Positions 25,161 through 36,141 of a stretch of DNA of 55,147 nucleotides are shown here, in pieces. The position numbers and the translations under genes were made by a program. The stretch covers positions 3,274 through 58,420 of the forward strand of contig CADEFQ010000007.1 in assembly GCA_902826635.1 (NCBI GenBank). The letters are read 5' to 3'. The notes under the pieces were generated by a model. That model did no database searches, was not told the DNA's origin, and saw only the letters and a program-made list of their open reading frames with translations. Each line of letters starts with the position of its first letter. Position 1 is the stretch's first letter. This stretch comes from an uncultured Pseudomonadota bacterium (lineage in GTDB: Bacteria > Pseudomonadota > Gammaproteobacteria > Steroidobacterales > Steroidobacteraceae).

Positions 25161-25685
25161 TCAGCGCGGAGAGCGCTTGCGCGTGAACGCCAACGCGGCG
25201 AGCGCGAGACCCATCAACGCAAGGCTGCCCGGCTCGGGCACGGCCGTGAAGCGCGCGCTCAGCCAGTACCCGGTGTTGATGCCCTGGTTGTTCCAGGAGA
25301 ACCTCACGAAATCGCTACCGAACAGGTAGCTGACGCCCGTGAGATTCGTTTCGAACGCCACACTCGACAGCGGCGCCCCGAAATCGAGGCTGCTGAGCGT
25401 CATGGTGATGACGTCCGCGCCGTTGCAGGTGTACCAACCGCAGAAATTGCTGTTCGAGCGGATCGAGAACGAAAAATCGCCGAAGTCGTAGAACTGGCTG
25501 CCGAAGAGATTGCCTTCTTCACCGGCGCCCACGACGCGCGAGACGACTCCGCTGTCGCCGGTCACCACCGCGCCGTTTTGGCCGACGACCTGGATACCGG
25601 TCGTGTCACCGATCAGGCCCGCAGATGCCAGACCGGGGCCCGCCAGCAGACCCAGCGCCAACACCCCCAAGAATGATTTCTTCAC
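25161..25685 (-). CDS. PEP-CTERM sorting-domain secreted protein
   Basis: A 174-aa exported protein: signal peptide (residues 1-22), a beta-rich central domain with one Cys pair (FCGWYTCNG), and a C-terminal VPEPGSLAL sorting motif (149-157), hydrophobic helix and basic RKRSPR tail. Such proteins are processed by exosortase in exopolysaccharide-producing Gram-negatives; no exosortase gene lies in this window. GTG 25685 has a clear AAGGGGG ribosome site. The biological role of the central domain is unknown. Confidence 0.9.
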   Translation of the reverse strand: MKKSFLGVLALGLLAGPGLASAGLIGDTTGIQVVGQNGAVVTGDSGVVSRVVGAGEEGNLFGSQFYDFGDFSFSIRSNSNFCGWYTCNGADVITMTLSSLDFGAPLSSVAFETNLTGVSYLFGSDFVRFSWNNQGINTGYWLSARFTAVPEPGSLALMGLALAALAFTRKRSPR

Positions 25686-25852
25686 ATTGCCCCCTTCCGT
25701 ATGAAGCCTGATAGCGGAAGGAGCAATTGGTGTGCCACTGAGTGTGTTTGTCTTGAAAAACAATGACTTGCCGCAATCAGCTTCGATTCTGGCTTCGGCC
25801 ACCCCGGCAAAGTGTCAAGTGGATCGACGCGGCCCGCGGGTCCGGCTTCGCG

Positions 25853-26866
25853 CTATTCCTGCCCCGTCAACCACGCCTTGCGGATCAGCGCACCGCACTG
25901 CGCCGAATCGAACCCGTTGCCTCCACTGCCGGCATCCATCCTCGCGACGATGCCATACCAGTGCTTGCCGGCATCGATCCACGGGTAGAAGCCGAAGGCG
26001 CCGGCGCTGCTGAAGGCACCATCGCCCGTGGCCGGATCGTCTTCGACCCAGTGGCCGAGTGAATAGTGCCAGCTGAGGTTCGGAGGCACCGGCGTATTGA
26101 CCGCTACTCCCGGAGGGCAGGTTGCGGGATTGGTGCACACGGTATGCGTGCCGAGCAGCGCGGTCATGTGCAAAGAGCCCGCGAGCAGCTTGCGCAGGAA
26201 CACGGCGTACGCGTCGGCGCTGCTGACGACGCCACCCGCCAACTGCGGCTGGCTGTAGCTGAGCGACATGTCGGTGCCGAGCTGTGAGCGCATCTCGGCT
26301 GCGAGGCCAGCATTGTCGAACGCGCCGAGGCCGAACAGGCTCGCGTGCTTTTCCATGTGACCACCGCCATAGGAGAACCTGCCGTCGGTGGCGGGCGCAT
26401 GCACGTCGTTCTGCTCGTACGCGACGCACTCGTCCACCGTCTGTGCGGGCAGGCAGCGCGAGAAGCTGGTGTAGCCGCTGCGAAACGTCAGGAACTTGAT
26501 GTCGTCGTCGGTCGGCTGGCCCTGGCGGCGCTGCACGACATACGCGCCGTAAAGCCACTTCGAGGCCGACGCAATACTCATGACCGATGCGCCGGTGTAC
26601 ACCGGAGCGCCGCCACCGGACTGCACCGAACCCATGGCCATGCGGCCGGCCTGATCACCGACCTCCCAGTAAAACGGCCGGACGGCGTTGCAGGCGTTGT
26701 TCATGCCCTGCGCAGTCGCCGTCGCCGCGCTGATGCGCTGGGCGTCGCTGACGGGTCCAGGTCCAGGCGCGGGCGATGGCGCGCCCGCATCGCCGCCGCC
26801 ACAACTCGCGAGCGCGAGGAGCGTGGCGGCTACCGAGATGCGCGGCGTACAGTGAGTCGCGGCCAT
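25853..26866 (-). CDS. Putative serine-hydrolase-like lipoprotein
   Basis: A 337-aa protein with a lipobox LASC (Cys22), a Gly/Pro/Ala linker, then a domain carrying SASK at residues 101-104, in the place and context (SVMSIASASKWLYGAYVVQ) of the Ser-x-x-Lys motif of class C beta-lactamase-type hydrolases. A second-motif tyrosine and a terminal KTG-like box are not obvious, so catalysis is unproven. Six further cysteines suggest periplasmic disulfides. It lies 66 bases beyond tRNA-Cys and may be read from the tRNA promoter. About 165 bases separate it from the PEP-CTERM gene; nothing recognisable is in them. Confidence 0.65.
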   Translation of the reverse strand: MAATHCTPRISVAATLLALASCGGGDAGAPSPAPGPGPVSDAQRISAATATAQGMNNACNAVRPFYWEVGDQAGRMAMGSVQSGGGAPVYTGASVMSIASASKWLYGAYVVQRRQGQPTDDDIKFLTFRSGYTSFSRCLPAQTVDECVAYEQNDVHAPATDGRFSYGGGHMEKHASLFGLGAFDNAGLAAEMRSQLGTDMSLSYSQPQLAGGVVSSADAYAVFLRKLLAGSLHMTALLGTHTVCTNPATCPPGVAVNTPVPPNLSWHYSLGHWVEDDPATGDGAFSSAGAFGFYPWIDAGKHWYGIVARMDAGSGGNGFDSAQCGALIRKAWLTGQE

Positions 26867-26932
26867 GTGACCCTTAACGAAGTCACCGGGATTTCGTGCA
26901 CAGGGCGCACGCGCTTCGCTTGAGGGACGCGA

Positions 26933-27006
26933 TGGAGGCTAGGGTCGGAATCGAACCGGCGTACACGGCTTTGCAGGCCGCTGCATGACCACTCTGCCAC
27001 CTAGCC
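26933..27006 (-). tRNA. tRNA-Cys (anticodon GCA)
   Basis: 74 bases including an encoded CCA. Acceptor stem GGCTAGG/CCTAGCC, discriminator T (U73, the cysteine identity base), anticodon loop CTGCAAA. It lies 18 bases downstream of tRNA-Gly on the same strand, as in E. coli glyW-cysT. Confidence 0.97.
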
Positions 27007-27024
27007 GGCGGACCCGATGAAGAT

Positions 27025-27100
27025 TGGAGCGGGAAACGAGGCTCGAACTCGCGACCTCAACCTTGGCAAGGTTGCGCTCTACCAACTGAGCTATTCCCGC
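27025..27100 (-). tRNA. tRNA-Gly (anticodon GCC)
   Basis: 76 bases including an encoded CCA. Acceptor stem GCGGGAA/TTCCCGC, discriminator T, anticodon loop TTGCCAA. It follows pgsA by 50 bases, the conserved uvrC-pgsA-glyW-cysT arrangement of Gammaproteobacteria. Confidence 0.97.
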
Positions 27101-27118
27101 TGCGTGGTGAGGGGCGGA

Positions 27119-27146
27119 ATTGTAGTGGGGCCCATCGGCAAGTCAA
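27119..27146 (-). promoter_or_regulatory. Promoter of tRNA-Gly/tRNA-Cys
   Basis: On the minus strand TTGACT (27146-27141), a 16-base spacer and TACAAT (27124-27119), followed by a GC-rich discriminator (CCGCCCC) typical of stringently controlled stable-RNA promoters. It lies between the pgsA stop and the mature tRNA-Gly 5' end. Confidence 0.8.
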
Positions 27147-27150
27147 GGAC

Positions 27151-27708
27151 TTAGCGCGCCTTCAGCTCGGGCCAGGCCGCCTTGAGGTAGCTCATCATCG
27201 ACCACAGGGTGAGCGCCGCAGCGAGAATCGTCAGCGCAAGCCCCAGATCGTAGATCGGGAGCCCCAAAAGATCCCAGCGAAACAGCAGCATCGACAGGCC
27301 CGTGATCTGCAGGATGGTCTTGTGCTTGCCGATGCGCGAGACGGCCACTTTCTTGCGCTGGCCGATCTCGGCCATCCATTCGCGCAAGGCCGAGATCGCG
27401 ATCTCGCGGCCGATGATCACGATCGCGACCAGGACGATCACGAGACGCGGGTCCTTGCTCACGATCAGCACGAGGGCGACCGCGACGATCAGCTTGTCCG
27501 CGACCGGATCGAGGAAGGCGCCGAGCTTGGAAGTCTGGCCGTATTTGCGCGCGAAATAACCGTCGAGCGAATCGGTGATGCCGGCCGCCGCGAACAGCAG
27601 CCCGGCCGCCGGGTCCGACCAGTGAAACGGCAGCGTATAGAGCACCACCACGATCGGGATCGCGAAGATGCGCAACCAGGTCAGTGTGTTCGGTAGGTTC
27701 CAGATCAT
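27151..27708 (-). CDS. pgsA: CDP-diacylglycerol-glycerol-3-phosphate phosphatidyltransferase
   Basis: A 185-aa CDP-alcohol phosphatidyltransferase with four to five membrane helices. The complete motif D-x2-D-G-x2-A-R-x8-G-x3-D-x3-D is present (Asp46, Asp49, Gly50, Ala53, Arg54, Gly63, Asp67, Asp71). It makes phosphatidylglycerophosphate, the committed step to phosphatidylglycerol and cardiolipin. Its ATG shares one base with the uvrC stop, so translation is coupled to uvrC. Confidence 0.95.
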   Translation of the reverse strand: MIWNLPNTLTWLRIFAIPIVVVLYTLPFHWSDPAAGLLFAAAGITDSLDGYFARKYGQTSKLGAFLDPVADKLIVAVALVLIVSKDPRLVIVLVAIVIIGREIAISALREWMAEIGQRKKVAVSRIGKHKTILQITGLSMLLFRWDLLGLPIYDLGLALTILAAALTLWSMMSYLKAAWPELKAR

Positions 27709-29528
27709 CAGGCACCCGGGTGCAGATGATCATATAGAGATTGCGCGAGCGCGGGGCCGATACCCGCCACGCGTCCAAGATCGGCGACTCCCGCCTTGAG
27801 CACGCCCTGCAGTCCGCCGAAGTGACGGATCAGTGCGCGACGCTTGGCTGGCCCGAGACCCGGCACGGTTTCGAGCACCGATTCGCTGTAGCGGCGCGCG
27901 CGGCGACGGCGGTGGCCGGTGATTGCGAAGCGGTGCGCTTCGTCCCGGATGCGCTGGATCAACCGCAGCGCGGGCGATGCGGCGTCGAGGATCCGGGGCA
28001 CCGCTTCACCTTGCACGAAGAGCCGCTCCTGCCCTGCCCTGCGGTCGGCGCCCTTGGCGACCCCGACGAGTTTGAGTGCGCCAAACCCAAGCGCGCTCAG
28101 CACGGTGTGCACTTCGCTCACCTGCCCGCGCCCCCCGTCGATGAAAAGCACGTCGGGCGCGGCGATCTCGCCGCCGCGCACGCGCGTGTAGCGCCGCTCG
28201 AGGGCCTGACGCAGGGCACCGTAGTCGTCGCCCGGTGTGACGCCCGTGATGTTGAAGCGGCGGTATTCTTTCTTCAGCGGCCCTTCGGGCCCGAACACCA
28301 CGCAGGAGGCGACGGTCCCCTCGCCCGCGGTGTGGCTGATGTCGAAGCATTCCGAGCGCTCGGGCGGTGCGGGCAGTTCGAGCGCGAGCGCCAGCGCCGC
28401 GCGCATCTCGGCGACCCCGTCTCGCTGGGCGCGGCGCATGCGCAAGGCCTGGTTGGCGTTCTCCACGGTGAGCTCCGCCCAGCGCGCCGCGAGCCCGCGT
28501 GCCGGACGGCTGACCGTGACCTGGCGCCCCGCGCGCTGGCCGAGGGCACTCGCGAGGGGCTCGGCGTCCGGCAGCGTCAGGTTCACGTACACCTCGCGCG
28601 GCGGTTCGGTGGCCGCGTAGTACTGCATCAGGAATGACGATAGCGCTTCTTCGGGCTCCGCAAGTCCGGCCGTCGGGAAGGAAGTGGAGGTACCGAGGTT
28701 GCGCCCGCCGCGCACGAGCATCGTGCTGACTGCGAACTCGGTCGGCTCACCGACGATCGCGAACACATCGACGTCGCGGTCACTGCCGGCAGTCACGACC
28801 TGTTGCGCCTGGATGTCGCGTAGCGCCACGAGCTGATCGCGCATCTGCGCCGCCTGTTCGAACTCGAGCGCCGCGGCGGCGCCCTCCATTCGCGACGTCA
28901 GCGCGCGTTCGATTTCGTTACCGCGCCCCTCCAGCAGATCGACGGCGGCGGCCACGTCGCGCGCGTAGTCCTCGCGGGAGATGAGCCCCACGCAGGGCGC
29001 CGTGCAACGACCGATCTGGTACTGCAGGCAGGGGCGACTGCGGTTCGCGAAAAACGAGTCACGGCAATTGCGGATCCGGAACAGCTTCTGGATCTGCGCC
29101 AGCATCTCGTTGACGGACGAAGCGTTCGGAAACGGTCCGAAGTACCGGCCGTCCCGATGTCGCGCGCCGCGATAGGACAGGAAACGCGGGAACGCGTGGT
29201 TCGTGCGCAGGAGGATATACGGAAAACTCTTGTCGTCGCGCAGCAGCACGTTGTAGCGCGGCCGGTGCTCCTTGATCAGGTTGTACTCGAGCAGCAGCGC
29301 CTCGGTCTCTGAATTGGTGACGGTCACCTCGACGCTCGCGATCTGCGCCACGAGGGCCGCGACTTTCGGCGCGAGGTTGCGTGGGCTGAAATAGCTGCCG
29401 ACCCGGTCGCGCAGCCGCTGTGCCTTGCCGATGTAGAGGATTTCTCCACCCTCGCCGTACATGCGATAGACACCGGGCCGCCGCGGCAAGTTCGCGACGA
29501 AGGCCTTGGCGTCGAACGGTTCGGTCAT
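27708..29528 (-). CDS. uvrC: Excinuclease ABC subunit C
   Basis: A 606-aa nucleotide-excision-repair endonuclease. In order: GIY-YIG nuclease (GVYRMYG then LYIGKA, residues about 15-95), Cys-rich segment, UVR motif (about 200-235, binding UvrB), RNase H-like domain with VLFIDGGRGQ, and two C-terminal helix-hairpin-helix motifs (VPGLGPAKRRALIRHFGG and a second one). Length is normal. It overlaps the UdgB gene by 4 bases and pgsA by one. Confidence 0.97.
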   Translation of the reverse strand: MTEPFDAKAFVANLPRRPGVYRMYGEGGEILYIGKAQRLRDRVGSYFSPRNLAPKVAALVAQIASVEVTVTNSETEALLLEYNLIKEHRPRYNVLLRDDKSFPYILLRTNHAFPRFLSYRGARHRDGRYFGPFPNASSVNEMLAQIQKLFRIRNCRDSFFANRSRPCLQYQIGRCTAPCVGLISREDYARDVAAAVDLLEGRGNEIERALTSRMEGAAAALEFEQAAQMRDQLVALRDIQAQQVVTAGSDRDVDVFAIVGEPTEFAVSTMLVRGGRNLGTSTSFPTAGLAEPEEALSSFLMQYYAATEPPREVYVNLTLPDAEPLASALGQRAGRQVTVSRPARGLAARWAELTVENANQALRMRRAQRDGVAEMRAALALALELPAPPERSECFDISHTAGEGTVASCVVFGPEGPLKKEYRRFNITGVTPGDDYGALRQALERRYTRVRGGEIAAPDVLFIDGGRGQVSEVHTVLSALGFGALKLVGVAKGADRRAGQERLFVQGEAVPRILDAASPALRLIQRIRDEAHRFAITGHRRRRARRYSESVLETVPGLGPAKRRALIRHFGGLQGVLKAGVADLGRVAGIGPALAQSLYDHLHPGA

Positions 29529-30208
29529 GCCCGGATCGGAAGGAGGCCGGCGAGCGTGGCGGCGCGCGTGAGCACGCCGCGAAACATGTCCGTGGTGAGG
29601 CGTCGCGTCTGGGTGTTGTAGCGGCTGCAGTGATACGAATCGATCAGCCAGCGCTCACCCCCGAGCGCGTGCTCGGCGGCATGCGCGAACGCGCGCGCGG
29701 ATCGCTGCAGGTCGAGTGCCGCGAGCAGCGCGTCGTGCGCGATGCGGCCGAGCGCGAGGATCGCGCGCACATCGGTCAGCGTCGCGAGCTCGTTGCGGAG
29801 AAATCCGAGGCATTGCCTCGCCTCGGCCGGCGTCGGCTTGTTGTCGGGTGGCACGCATTTGACGGCGTTGGTGATGCGCACGCCGTGCAGCGCGAGTGCG
29901 TCGTCCGCGGCAACTGATCTCGCCTGCGAGGCGAGGCCGAGCGCATGGAGGCTTTCGTAGAGGAGGATGCCCGCATGGTCGCCGGTGAACGGACGCCCGG
30001 TCCGGTTTGCGCCGTGCAGCCCCGGCGCGAGCCCCACGATCAGGAGTCGCGGCTCGTTCGCACCAAAGGCCGGCACCGGCGCGCTGAAGTAGCCGGTATA
30101 TCGGTGTCGAGATTCCTGACGATAGGCGACGAGACGCGGGCAGCGCCTGCAGTCGGCGTCGAAGCAGGTGGTGGTCGGTGCGACCGGAGGTGAGGCGGAG
30201 CGAACCAC
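29525..30208 (-). CDS. Family 5 uracil-DNA glycosylase (UdgB-like)
   Basis: A uracil-DNA glycosylase of about 227 aa. The active-site motif GLAPGLHGANRTGRPFTGD is that of UdgB (family 5), and the C-terminal motif is HCSRYNTQT. N-terminal cysteines (CFDADCRRC) fit an iron-sulfur cluster. It removes uracil or deaminated bases. I prefer GTG 30208, 10 bases after the icd stop with GAGGCGG upstream; the longer reading would need a TTG at 30253 and overlap icd. It overlaps uvrC by 4 bases, forming a DNA-repair pair. Confidence 0.9.
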   Translation of the reverse strand: MVRSASPPVAPTTTCFDADCRRCPRLVAYRQESRHRYTGYFSAPVPAFGANEPRLLIVGLAPGLHGANRTGRPFTGDHAGILLYESLHALGLASQARSVAADDALALHGVRITNAVKCVPPDNKPTPAEARQCLGFLRNELATLTDVRAILALGRIAHDALLAALDLQRSARAFAHAAEHALGGERWLIDSYHCSRYNTQTRRLTTDMFRGVLTRAATLAGLLPIRA

Positions 30209-30218
30209 GGTCGCCGCC

Positions 30219-31547
<1,329 letters not shown>

Positions 31548-31553
31548 CCGCGA

Positions 31554-31559
31554 ATTTTA
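31554..31559 (-). promoter_or_regulatory. Candidate extended -10 of icd
   Basis: TGCTAAAAT on the minus strand (TG-n-TAAAAT; hexamer 31559-31554), 6 bases before the icd ATG. A start point at the normal distance would fall on the ATG, giving a leaderless icd mRNA independent of aceBA. A GC-rich dyad (CGCCGC-CT-GCGGCG) just upstream could end or pause the aceA transcript. Confidence 0.5.
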
Positions 31560-31586
31560 GCAGGACACGCCGCCTGCGGCGCGCCG

Positions 31587-32867
31587 TCAGGCGCGCCGAA
31601 ACTGCTCCTCTTCCGTCGACCCCGACATCGCGGTCACCGACGACTGCCCGCCCGTCACGGCCTGCGTGACCTCGTCGAAGTAGCCGGCGCCGACTTCGCG
31701 CTGATGCTTGGTCGCGGTGTAGCCGATCGCTTCCGCACCGAACTCCTCCTGCTGCAGCTTGACGTACGCCGTCATCTGGCTCTCGCGATAACCCTTTGCG
31801 AGCTGGAACATCGAGTAGTTGAGCGCGTGGAAACCCGCGAGTGTGATGAACTGGAACCTGTAGCCCATTGCACCGAGCTCGCGCTGGAATTTCGCGATCG
31901 TGGCGTCGTCGAGCTTCTTCTTCCAGTTGAAGGACGGCGAACAGTTGTACGCCAGCATCTTGCCCGGGAAGCGGCGGTGGATGCCCTCGGCGAAAGTCTT
32001 CGCTTCCGCGAGATCGGGGTGACCGGTTTCGCACCAGATCATGTCGGAGTACGGCGCGTACGCGAGGCCGCGTGCGATCGCCTGGTCGAGCCCGGCCTTG
32101 ACCCGGAAGAAACCCTCGCTCGTGCGCTCGCGCGATTCGATGAACGGCCGGTCACGTTCGTCGATGTCCGAAGTCAGGAGGTTGGCCGATTCCGCGTCGG
32201 TGCGCGCGATGAGGACCGTCGGCACGTCACAGACATCGGCCGCGAGGCGCGCGGCGACGAGCTTGTGGACGGCTTCCTGCGTCGGCACCAGCACCTTGCC
32301 GCCCATGTGGCCGCACTTCTTCGCGGACGACAGCTGATCTTCGAAATGCACGCCCGCGGCGCCGGCCTCGATCATCTGCTTCATCAATTCGAACGCGTTC
32401 AGCACCCCGCCGAAACCCGCCTCGGCGTCCGCGATGATCGGCTTGAACCAGTCGATCGAATCATTGCCTTCGGCGTGATGCAACTCATCGGCGCGCTTCA
32501 GCGTGCTGTTGATGCGCTTCACGACGGCCGGCACCGAATCCGCCGGATAGAGCGACTGGTCCGGGTACATCTGGCCCGCGAGGTTCGCGTCGCCGGCGAC
32601 CTGCCAGCCTGAAAGGTAAATGGCGTCGAGTCCCGCCTTGACCTGCTGCATCGCCTGGTTGCCCGTCAGCGCGCCGAGCGCGTTGACGAAGGGTTTCGTG
32701 CTGACGTACTTCCAGAGCTTCTCGCTCGTGAGCCGCGCGATCGAATGTTCGATGTGCACGGTGCCGCGCAGTCGCACGACTTCGGCGGCCGTGTAACCGC
32801 GCTGGATGCCCTTCCAGCGGGGGTTGTCCTGCCAATCGCGGGTGAGGTCTGCGGCGCTGCGGGTCAT
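31587..32867 (-). CDS. aceA: Isocitrate lyase
   Basis: A 426-aa isocitrate lyase cleaving isocitrate to glyoxylate and succinate in the glyoxylate shunt. The catalytic KKCGHMGGK loop is present, as are [12 protein letters not shown] and YNCSPSFNW. Length matches the short (E. coli) class. It follows aceB by 14 bases with CGGAGAA before its ATG. Confidence 0.97.
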   Translation of the reverse strand: MTRSAADLTRDWQDNPRWKGIQRGYTAAEVVRLRGTVHIEHSIARLTSEKLWKYVSTKPFVNALGALTGNQAMQQVKAGLDAIYLSGWQVAGDANLAGQMYPDQSLYPADSVPAVVKRINSTLKRADELHHAEGNDSIDWFKPIIADAEAGFGGVLNAFELMKQMIEAGAAGVHFEDQLSSAKKCGHMGGKVLVPTQEAVHKLVAARLAADVCDVPTVLIARTDAESANLLTSDIDERDRPFIESRERTSEGFFRVKAGLDQAIARGLAYAPYSDMIWCETGHPDLAEAKTFAEGIHRRFPGKMLAYNCSPSFNWKKKLDDATIAKFQRELGAMGYRFQFITLAGFHALNYSMFQLAKGYRESQMTAYVKLQQEEFGAEAIGYTATKHQREVGAGYFDEVTQAVTGGQSSVTAMSGSTEEEQFRRA

Positions 32868-32881
32868 CGTCGTTCTCCGTG

Positions 32882-34474
32882 TCAGGCGAGCCGCCGATAG
32901 GCGGCAAGGGTCAGGAAAGTCTGGAATTCATCAAGCGTCGTGATGTCATCGAGCAGCGCGGCCGCGGCCTCAAACTGCCCTTCCTCGTAGGCGGGTGCGC
33001 CGAGCATCTTCGCAAGGCGCTGCCGTTCTTCGGCGAGGAGTTCGCGAAAGAGCGCGAGCGTGACGCGCCGACCATCTTCGAGCACGCCGCGCGGATGGCG
33101 GATCCACTGCCAGATCTGCGCACGCGCAATCTCGGCGGTGGCGGCGTCCTCCATCAGGTTGTTGATCGGCACGCAGCCGTTGCCGGAGAGCCAGGCCGCG
33201 AGGTACTGCAGCGAGACGCTGACATTGTTGCGAAGGCCCGCCGCGGTGATCGTGCCGGCGGGAATCGCCAGCAGGTCCTTCGCGGTGACCTGCACATCCT
33301 CGCGCAGGCGGTGCGCCTGGTTCGGCGTCGGCATCAGGCGATCGAACACTTCCATCGCAATCGGGACGAGCGCCGGGTGCGCGACCCACGTGCCGTCGTG
33401 GCCGTCACCCGCCTCGCGCTCCTTGTCCGCGCGCACCTTCGCGAGCGCCGCCTCGTTCGCGGCCGGGTCGTTCTTGATCGGGATCTGCGCCGCCATGCCC
33501 CCCATTGCCAATGCACCACGGCGATGGCAGGTCCTGATGCACAGCTGCGAGTAGGAACGCAGGAAGTGCGTCGTCATTGTCACCTGGCCGCGATCGGGCA
33601 GCACGAAATCCGCCCGCCCCGAGAATTTCTTGATGAAGCTGAAGATGTAGTCCCAGCGACCGCAGTTGAGCGCCACGATGTAGTCGCGCAGCTCGTAGAG
33701 AATCTCGTCCATTTCGAACGCGGCAAGGATCGTTTCAATCAGCACCGTGCAACGGATCGTGCCGTGCGCGAGCCCGAGTTCGCGCTCGGCGAAGGCGAAC
33801 ACTTCGGCCCAGAGCCGCGCCTCGAGGTGGCTCTCGAGCTTCGGCAGGTAGAAATAGGGGCCGGTACCGCGAGCACGCAACTCGCGCGCGTTATGAAAGA
33901 GGTACAGGCCGAAATCGACGAAGGCACCGGGTACGGCCTGCCCGTCGAGCCACACGTGCTTCTCGTAAAGATGCCAGCCGCGCGGCCGCACCAGCAGCAC
34001 CGCGGTCGTGGAATTCAGCCGATACGGCTTGCCCTCGGGGCTCGTGAATTCGATCGTGCGGCGCACGGCGTCGCGCAGGTTGGCCTGCCCGCCGATCACG
34101 TTGTCCCACCCGGGCGACAGCGAGTCCTCGCAGTCGGCCATGAACATCTTCGCGCCCGAGTTGAGTGCGTTGATGATCATCTTGCGTTCGGTGGGCCCGG
34201 TGATCTCGACGCGCCGATCGAGCAGATCGCCCGGGATCGGTGCAACGCACCAGTCGCCCTCGCGAACGGCGCGGGTTTCGGGCAGGAAATCCGGCAGTTC
34301 GCCGGCATCGATGCGGCCCTGGCGGCGCTCACGGGCCGCGAGCAGCGCGGCGACCCGTGGCGTGAACGCCTGCGCGAGGGCGGCGAGGAACGCCTGCGCT
34401 TCGGAGGTCAGGATGGCTGCGTGCGCCGCCGTCATCGCCCCCCGGATTTCGAGCGCAAGGTCATCGCCTGCCAT
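32882..34474 (-). CDS. aceB: Malate synthase A
   Basis: A 530-aa malate synthase condensing glyoxylate with acetyl-CoA. Signature segments include [20 protein letters not shown], the [18 protein letters not shown] region and the C-terminal [16 protein letters not shown]. It leads aceB-aceA-icd. GGAGGAAGG precedes ATG 34474, so this gene is leadered, unlike several others here. The divergent regulator starts 104 bases away. Confidence 0.97.
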   Translation of the reverse strand: MAGDDLALEIRGAMTAAHAAILTSEAQAFLAALAQAFTPRVAALLAARERRQGRIDAGELPDFLPETRAVREGDWCVAPIPGDLLDRRVEITGPTERKMIINALNSGAKMFMADCEDSLSPGWDNVIGGQANLRDAVRRTIEFTSPEGKPYRLNSTTAVLLVRPRGWHLYEKHVWLDGQAVPGAFVDFGLYLFHNARELRARGTGPYFYLPKLESHLEARLWAEVFAFAERELGLAHGTIRCTVLIETILAAFEMDEILYELRDYIVALNCGRWDYIFSFIKKFSGRADFVLPDRGQVTMTTHFLRSYSQLCIRTCHRRGALAMGGMAAQIPIKNDPAANEAALAKVRADKEREAGDGHDGTWVAHPALVPIAMEVFDRLMPTPNQAHRLREDVQVTAKDLLAIPAGTITAAGLRNNVSVSLQYLAAWLSGNGCVPINNLMEDAATAEIARAQIWQWIRHPRGVLEDGRRVTLALFRELLAEERQRLAKMLGAPAYEEGQFEAAAALLDDITTLDEFQTFLTLAAYRRLA

Positions 34475-34533
34475 GCCTTCCTCCGCAAAACCGCGCGTTT
34501 GCGCGGCATCGGGAGCCAGTCTATGCTTCGACT

Positions 34534-34573
34534 GCTGTGATTTACACTACCGAAATTTGACAATGTGAATTTC
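34534..34573. promoter_or_regulatory. Twin palindromic boxes between aceB and its regulator
   Basis: TGTGATTTACAC (34534-34545) and TGTGAATTTCAC (34562-34573) match at 10 of 12 positions and are each nearly palindromic, 28 bases apart centre to centre. The second abuts the regulator start codon. They are the best candidates for operator sites of the regulator, controlling both itself and aceBA. Confidence 0.55.
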
Positions 34574-34578
34574 ACTCC

Positions 34579-36084
34579 ATGACCACCGCCCCGGTACGCC
34601 ACGGCGCCCTCCTCGGCTCGAAGCTGCGCGCCCTGCGCAAGCGCAACGGGCTCACGCTCGATGAGCTTTCGGCGCGCTGCGTCCACCTCGACCCGGCCGT
34701 CGCGCCCTCGGTGTCGTACCTCAGCATGCTCGAAACCGGCAAGCGCACCCCCTCCCCGCAAGTGCTCGCGATGATCGCGGGCATCTTCGCCAAGCCGGCC
34801 GATTGGTTCCTCGACGGAAATTTCGACGTCGCAGCGGCCGATGCGCGTGGCGCGGCCGGCGGCCCAGGGAACGGACTCGATCCGACCGCCTTCGAACCGG
34901 CCTTTCTCTTTTCACCGACCATGCTGCGTCATTCGCTGCCCGAGCTGCTGCTGCAGACCGGGACCTCCGGCCCCAATTTTGCGCAACTGCTCATTCGCGT
35001 CTGGCAGGAGACGCAGCAGAACGACTTCCCGGAGATCGAACGCGCCGCCGAAGCGGCCGGCGCGCGCGCGATGCCGCTTTCGCTCACCTCCCTCACCGCG
35101 ATCTGCGAGCGGCACGGACTCGAGATCCGCTGGGTCGACGACGACCGTCGGCGCCTCAACCGCGGACTCGCCCGCGCGCGCTTCGAAGCGCCGGGAACCA
35201 TCCTCGCGAGCCGCCGGCTGCGCGCGCACGAAGAGCGCCTGAAGTACGAGATGGCGTTCTATCTCGGCCACAAGATCCTGCACAACGGCGACGGCGCGAT
35301 CTCGGCTGCGCGCGTCGATCGCGCGGATGACGCAGAGCCCGTTGCCGCGGGCACGGCCGGTCTCGGCACGCGCGATGCGCTGCATGCGTGGCGAGAGTTC
35401 GAGTGCAGCTTCTTCGCCGGCGCCTTGCTGTGCCCGCGCGCGCCGTTTCGCCGGCTGCTCGTGCGCGAATCGCACCGGATCTCGATCCACCGCAAACTCG
35501 GCGTCGGGCCCGCAGTGGTCATGCGGCGCATGACGGCCGTGTCGCCCTATCGTCACTGGCATTTCTTCGACGGCTACCCGCCCGGCTACCTTCGCACGGT
35601 CTATCGGGGCAACGGCATTCCGCTCCCCTGGGGCAATCTGTCCGTGGTGCCGGACCCGTGCCCGCACTGGGCCGTATTCCGCTTGCTGCGCGAAAACCAT
35701 GCGGCGCGCCTGTCGGCGTCGCCTCAGCCCACTTCACAGATATCGGCGATGCTCGATGGAGATCGAGTGCGGCTCTACTGTTGCCACTCGCTGCTCACGC
35801 GTGACGCGGCGGACGCCATGCGCGTGCTTTCGGTCGGTGTGGATCTCGCGCCCGCGCTCGCCGCGCAGGGATACGACGCGCCACGCCTGTCCCGATCCGT
35901 GTGGGAGAGCTGCCAACGCGGCCGTGGTGCCGGCCGGATCCCCGATGAAGCGGCGAGCGCCATCCGCACGGTGGCACACGTCCTCAAGATCGGCTGGGTG
36001 GCCGAGGCGCTCGACGCGAACGCGCAGATCATATGCCCGAGAAGTGCGGCCTGCCCCCGCGACAGGAAATGCGGCGGGGCCTGA
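34579..36084 (+). CDS. XRE-family short-chain fatty acyl regulator (ScfR/RamB-like)
   Basis: A 501-aa regulator: N-terminal XRE helix-turn-helix (about residues 10-65, LRALRKRNGLTLDELSARCV), an IrrE-peptidase-like central part, and a C-terminal domain of the short-chain fatty acyl transcriptional regulator family with Cys-rich end (CPRSAACPRDRKCGG). Relatives (RamB in corynebacteria, PrpC/MccR-type regulators) control acetate, propionate and glyoxylate-cycle genes in response to acyl-CoA. Facing aceB, it probably does so here. The IrrE-like HExxH is not intact, so no peptidase activity is expected. Confidence 0.88.
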   Translation: MTTAPVRHGALLGSKLRALRKRNGLTLDELSARCVHLDPAVAPSVSYLSMLETGKRTPSPQVLAMIAGIFAKPADWFLDGNFDVAAADARGAAGGPGNGLDPTAFEPAFLFSPTMLRHSLPELLLQTGTSGPNFAQLLIRVWQETQQNDFPEIERAAEAAGARAMPLSLTSLTAICERHGLEIRWVDDDRRRLNRGLARARFEAPGTILASRRLRAHEERLKYEMAFYLGHKILHNGDGAISAARVDRADDAEPVAAGTAGLGTRDALHAWREFECSFFAGALLCPRAPFRRLLVRESHRISIHRKLGVGPAVVMRRMTAVSPYRHWHFFDGYPPGYLRTVYRGNGIPLPWGNLSVVPDPCPHWAVFRLLRENHAARLSASPQPTSQISAMLDGDRVRLYCCHSLLTRDAADAMRVLSVGVDLAPALAAQGYDAPRLSRSVWESCQRGRGAGRIPDEAASAIRTVAHVLKIGWVAEALDANAQIICPRSAACPRDRKCGGA

Positions 36085-36141
36085 GCGGATCGCTGCCGAC
36101 CCATCGCCAATGGCCGGATGCGTTGCCTTCCGCGCCTCCCG

